A stretch of 64,000 nucleotides of DNA from UBA7330 sp043554545. GTDB lineage: Bacteria; Bacteroidota; Bacteroidia; Cytophagales; Cyclobacteriaceae. The notes under the pieces are model-generated. The model had not been told where the DNA came from and did no database searches. It saw only the letters and a list, made by a program, of their open reading frames with translations. The translations under genes and the position numbers were made by a program. Location: assembly GCA_043554545.1 (NCBI GenBank), contig CP121337.1, positions 2,480,001-2,544,000 of the forward strand, in the 5' to 3' direction. Shown piece after piece: positions 61,801 to 64,000 of the stretch (positions are counted from its first letter, which is position 1; each line of letters begins with the position of its first letter).

Positions 61801-63824
61801 AAACCTTAATGGATGAGGCGAAAAGTGAAGGGCTCAATATCGGTTTTAGCGGCTTCAATCTAGCCACCATAACCAGTTATCTAAACCCAGACAGCACACT
61901 AGCCAGTGGATCCATGGAAGGTCAAGTGACCATCGTAAATATATTTGGTAAACAAGCGCTGATCGCAAACCTAGCGATCAACCAATTAAACATCATGGAA
62001 ACAGACCTGGGAACACTCACCCTGCAGGCTTCATCAGGAAGTGATGAAAATTATAATTTCAATCTTTCTATCAAGGAAGGTAATGCTGACCTTGATATCA
62101 CCGGACACTACATACCGGATGAAGTAGCTGCCAGAATGAACCTAAACCTGAACATCAATAAACTTCAGACAAATATATTTGAGCATTTATTTAACGAAGA
62201 AATCTCAGAAGCTAAAGGCTATATATCTGGAAATCTTGATATCAGTGGCCTAACCAGCACACCTGAGTATACAGGTCAACTCTATTTTGAAGGTGTTAGT
62301 GTCTTCATCAAGCAATTAAACACCCGATATGTTTTGGCTCAAGAAGAGCTCCAAATTGATAATAAAGGGCTGTACTTAACAAATTTTGCTATCCGTGATG
62401 CTGACAATAACAAATTCAGATTCGATGGTGAAATCCTTACAGAAGACTTTTCCAATCCTACATTTGACCTGACCATTAAATCCAATGACTTTCAGGCCAT
62501 CAATTCTCGTAAAGAGGATAATGAACTTTTCTTTGGGAAAGTAGGCTTAGATGCGGATCTGACTCTGAAAGGTGACTTGAATATCCCTGTCATCAGGGGT
62601 ACCGCCGGCATCAGAGAAGATTCTAAACTGACAGTTGTCGTACCTGAGTCCCAGGTGGATCTGGTTGAAAAAGAAGGTATTGTCCTTTTTGTAAACAAGA
62701 AAAATCCTGATGAAATCCTAACCAGGAATATTGAAGAAAAATTAAGCACTGCAGCACTTAAAGGATTGGATGTAAACATACAAATGCACATTGGAAAAAA
62801 TTCAGTTTTCAAAATAGTGATTGATGAGCGAACGGGTGATAATTTCGAGGTTTCTGGCGTGGGTGATTTCATTGTAGGGCTTGAACCTAATGGGAGAACC
62901 ACACTTTCAGGAATTTACAATATTTCTGGCGGGCATTTCGAAGCGAGTCTATACAATCTGGTGAAACGAAGATTTGAAATAGGCCCACAAAGCACGATCA
63001 CCTGGAGTGGTGATCCCTTAAATGCAAAATTAGATATCAGTGCCATCTACAATGTAAAAGCTGCTCCTGCGCCCATCATGGCTACCGGGGTTTCTTCAAG
63101 CAGTGAAAGTGCAGGCAATAAATACCAACAAAAAATTCCTTTTCTGGTCTATCTGAATATTGATGGAACCCTGCTCGAACCAGAAATTAGTTTTAACCTG
63201 GATATCCCTGAGGATCAGCGCGGATCGTTAGGAGGTGATGTCTATTCCCGCGTGCAACAACTCAATAATCAGCAAGAGCAATTGAATAAACAAGTGTTTT
63301 CACTCTTAGTGCTTAGCCGGTTTTTCCCCGCTTCCGGAAGTGATGGAAGCAGTGGTGGGACAGCCGCTATCGCACGCGATAATGTAAACAGTGTGCTCTC
63401 CGGCCAACTCAATAACCTCTCAGATAAAATCGTAGGTAATACCGGACTGGAGCTGGACTTTGGACTTAATAGCTACACTGATTATCAGGGAGAAAGCCCT
63501 GATAATCGTACGGAACTAAATATAAATGCACGAAAACGGCTTTTCAATGATCGTCTGATTGTGCAGGTAGGAAGTGAACTGGATATCGAAGGGAGTGGAA
63601 CCAATACTGAAGAAGGCACACCCATGATTGGGAATGTGAGTCTGGAGTACCTGATAACTGAAAACGGACGGTACAGGTTTCAAGGATTCAGAAAAAATGA
63701 ATATGAAAGCATCATAGATGGGCAACTAATTGTCACAGGATTTGCGCTCATCTTTACCAAGGAATTCAATAACATTTTCAAGCATGCTGCAAAGGAAATA
63801 GAGCAGCAACAGAAAAATGAATAA
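58827..63824 (+). CDS. tamB: TamB-like translocation and assembly module protein
   Basis: A 1665-residue AsmA/DUF490-type protein. One N-terminal membrane helix (residues about 17-37, GWISLALVVLFFTMVLTI) is followed by a very long repetitive beta structure and the conserved C-terminal TamB domain (about 1300-1640; GISGGHFEASLYNLVKRRFEIGPQSTITWSGDPLNAKLDISA, LDFGLNSYTDYQGESPDNRTELNINARKRLFNDRLIVQVGSELD). In other bacteria TamB spans the periplasm and moves phospholipid or helps outer-membrane protein insertion with TamA. An alternative start is the ATG at 58848. Its stop overlaps the tamL start by 8 bp, so both are coupled. Confidence 0.92.
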   Translation: MPEYQINMRSLGLKALKILGWISLALVVLFFTMVLTIRSPWGQGIIVEKATQLLSRKIDSKLSIDRLFITFTGNAFLEGLYLEDQKGDTLVYSKNLEVSIALIPLLKGETLQINLIDWSGLTAHISREESSDRYNFDFILDTFNTPPDTTINTNNSPAPQIEIGSINFSRFNLSFSDELTGLYAHVNLGKLHLQMNELDIQTMRYDIEEFFLADSEVIYRQTKQSPSTTNEGTENTAITLPYILIENLSINRVNFNYESIPDQMYALGEIGNLELELPQLDLTNQKIILDKFLLAKTTVDLSIYPTGPMQTDSISKSVPTTFEWPDWEVRGQDISLSNNTISFTSDSSIVQPAVFNPSFIAAENLGFEIKELALKKQQATLELFNLRFNERSGFELKNLAFKGQMNNKSLIFSRLKMITKGNELEGGVTLSYPTINTLFNQPASLFIKTNLNMPDIDLSESFYFSPELRENPTIKKISTKALDTHIQVAGSMKRVDIQDFNLRWGDATSIRLSGMATELTNTEELVLRDVKYNVQSSSDDLNALMDLSESGLSIPKTVSLCGVVSGNFRQIQTDNLLNTSDGSIHLAGKYQYQESTSFEAELDVDSLQIGKILQNDQLKAITFGMKVSGNGSSLSSLNGSLTSEFKSLKFGDYDFSNLSMDGSLNNGEGEIELSFEDENLNLEMNTAIDLDAVEPEVKVVLDLKGINLKAIGITNTDIRSQLQLVANLKGNSENFTASASLTDGVVVFDRENYPIGTFDAQAYVQPDSTHFSVSSDLIDINLASNVSPGDFVKSISFQFKEYLNPKAQRDSIPGDVRLNVKVAIKQNALLNKVLIPDLDNYGSITGSFNFVEQQDTLIALLKVPHLEYGGSILDNLQFEINGDSEKLEFLAGWESFTSGPIDIKETNLVGLLKNEKLSFDFNALNDSDSLIYLSSEVRMKGDTIIYHLIPENVIFNNLSWSIPDNNLIRMAKNHLAIENFSLTRNKQELSLKTLMDEAKSEGLNIGFSGFNLATITSYLNPDSTLASGSMEGQVTIVNIFGKQALIANLAINQLNIMETDLGTLTLQASSGSDENYNFNLSIKEGNADLDITGHYIPDEVAARMNLNLNINKLQTNIFEHLFNEEISEAKGYISGNLDISGLTSTPEYTGQLYFEGVSVFIKQLNTRYVLAQEELQIDNKGLYLTNFAIRDADNNKFRFDGEILTEDFSNPTFDLTIKSNDFQAINSRKEDNELFFGKVGLDADLTLKGDLNIPVIRGTAGIREDSKLTVVVPESQVDLVEKEGIVLFVNKKNPDEILTRNIEEKLSTAALKGLDVNIQMHIGKNSVFKIVIDERTGDNFEVSGVGDFIVGLEPNGRTTLSGIYNISGGHFEASLYNLVKRRFEIGPQSTITWSGDPLNAKLDISAIYNVKAAPAPIMATGVSSSSESAGNKYQQKIPFLVYLNIDGTLLEPEISFNLDIPEDQRGSLGGDVYSRVQQLNNQQEQLNKQVFSLLVLSRFFPASGSDGSSGGTAAIARDNVNSVLSGQLNNLSDKIVGNTGLELDFGLNSYTDYQGESPDNRTELNINARKRLFNDRLIVQVGSELDIEGSGTNTEEGTPMIGNVSLEYLITENGRYRFQGFRKNEYESIIDGQLIVTGFALIFTKEFNNIFKHAAKEIEQQQKNE

Positions 63825-64000
63825 CGCACAAATTAAGTATTATATAATAAACTTCCTCATCCTTTTGCTGATGGCTGTTTCTGCGTGTAGTGTAACCAAA
63901 TACATTCCAGAAAATGAAGTGCTATATCAAGGGGCAGACGTAAAAATGGTCGTTGCTGAGAAAATAGCTGACAAATCGGAGATTAACCAGGAGATTGAAA
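63817..64000 (+). CDS. TamL-like Omp85 lipoprotein, N-terminal part
   Basis: Partial; 61 codons before the window ends. The signal region (INFLILLLMAVSAC) has a lipobox with Cys24. The following SVTKYIPENEVLYQGADVKM is the usual opening of the Bacteroidota outer-membrane assembly lipoprotein TamL, a relative of TamA with POTRA domains and a barrel. Its position directly after tamB, overlapping by 8 bp, supports the identity. The remainder lies beyond the right edge. Confidence 0.8.
   Translation, partial: MNNAQIKYYIINFLILLLMAVSACSVTKYIPENEVLYQGADVKMVVAEKIADKSEINQEIE

Noticed and set aside
1..64000. tRNA, rRNA, riboswitch and prophage search
   Set aside because: No intergenic stretch shows a tRNA T-loop pattern, rRNA sequence, recognisable riboswitch core, integrase or phage structural genes; gaps are mostly under 300 bp.

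Overview
The window comes from a low-GC (roughly 40 percent) member of the Bacteroidota, most likely a marine or soil Cytophagales-type bacterium. The evidence is mixed. Several genes belong to families largely restricted to the phylum: the HYC_CC_PP family, DUF6913-like and DUF6728-like proteins, the long IspG, a histone H1-like 57-residue protein, and a TamB/TamL pair. Several promoters fit the phylum's TTTG-N19-TAnnTTTG pattern, and Shine-Dalgarno sequences are mostly absent. Genus cannot be decided from the sequence alone.

Layout. 1-8544: end of an MscS-type channel gene, SRPBCC and TPR proteins, tRNA nucleotidyltransferase, an overlapping ligA / DUF6913-like / dapA operon, the histone H1-like gene and a serine palmitoyltransferase-type enzyme. 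8684-17952: accC-maf, a TolC + membrane-fusion-protein pair with no inner-membrane pump, thyA, a peroxiredoxin and leuS. 18003-24253, all minus strand: DUF3500 protein, lipoprotein, SGNH hydrolase, YjbR protein, small membrane protein, ispG and an SDR. 24344-33781, all plus strand: MlaE/MlaF-like ABC importer, MFS transporter, large HEAT/cytochrome c lipoprotein, an XdhC-MocA pair, a DUF1080 protein and a small coiled-coil protein lying between two copies of a degenerate CGCAAAG-rich repeat. 33874-39533, minus strand: copper cluster (P-type ATPase, TonB receptor, HMA protein, HYC_CC_PP protein).

39746-48517: acyl-CoA dehydrogenase under two palindromic operators, a conserved protein of unknown function behind a 17-bp palindrome, a sodium symporter, a secreted protein, a lipoprotein built from two copies of one domain, and a DUF4136-nhaC pair. 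48510-51959: minus-strand dapD-DUF3108-TPR-lysA group, which with dapA at 6107 gives three lysine/diaminopimelate steps in the window. 51995-57122: a glycosyltransferase, then a metal-uptake operon with a DtxR-type repressor, a membrane-anchored DtxR-FeoA fusion, and FeoB split into a GTPase and a membrane protein; a DtxR-like palindrome overlaps its promoter. 57123-58610: a REP-associated tyrosine transposase (RAYT) in a nest of hairpins and two pairs of direct repeats, one of which forms the 3' end of a NUDIX gene. 58827-64000: tamB and the start of tamL.

Most of the window is chromosomal housekeeping. The parts most worth a second look are the RAYT/REP island and its effect on the NUDIX gene, the iron operon with its membrane-tethered regulator, the uncharacterised 484-residue protein with its own operator-like palindrome, the paired operators before the acyl-CoA dehydrogenase, and the CGCAAAG repeat that can form a long G-U-rich RNA stem. 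No tRNA, rRNA, CRISPR array, prophage or conventional insertion sequence was seen.
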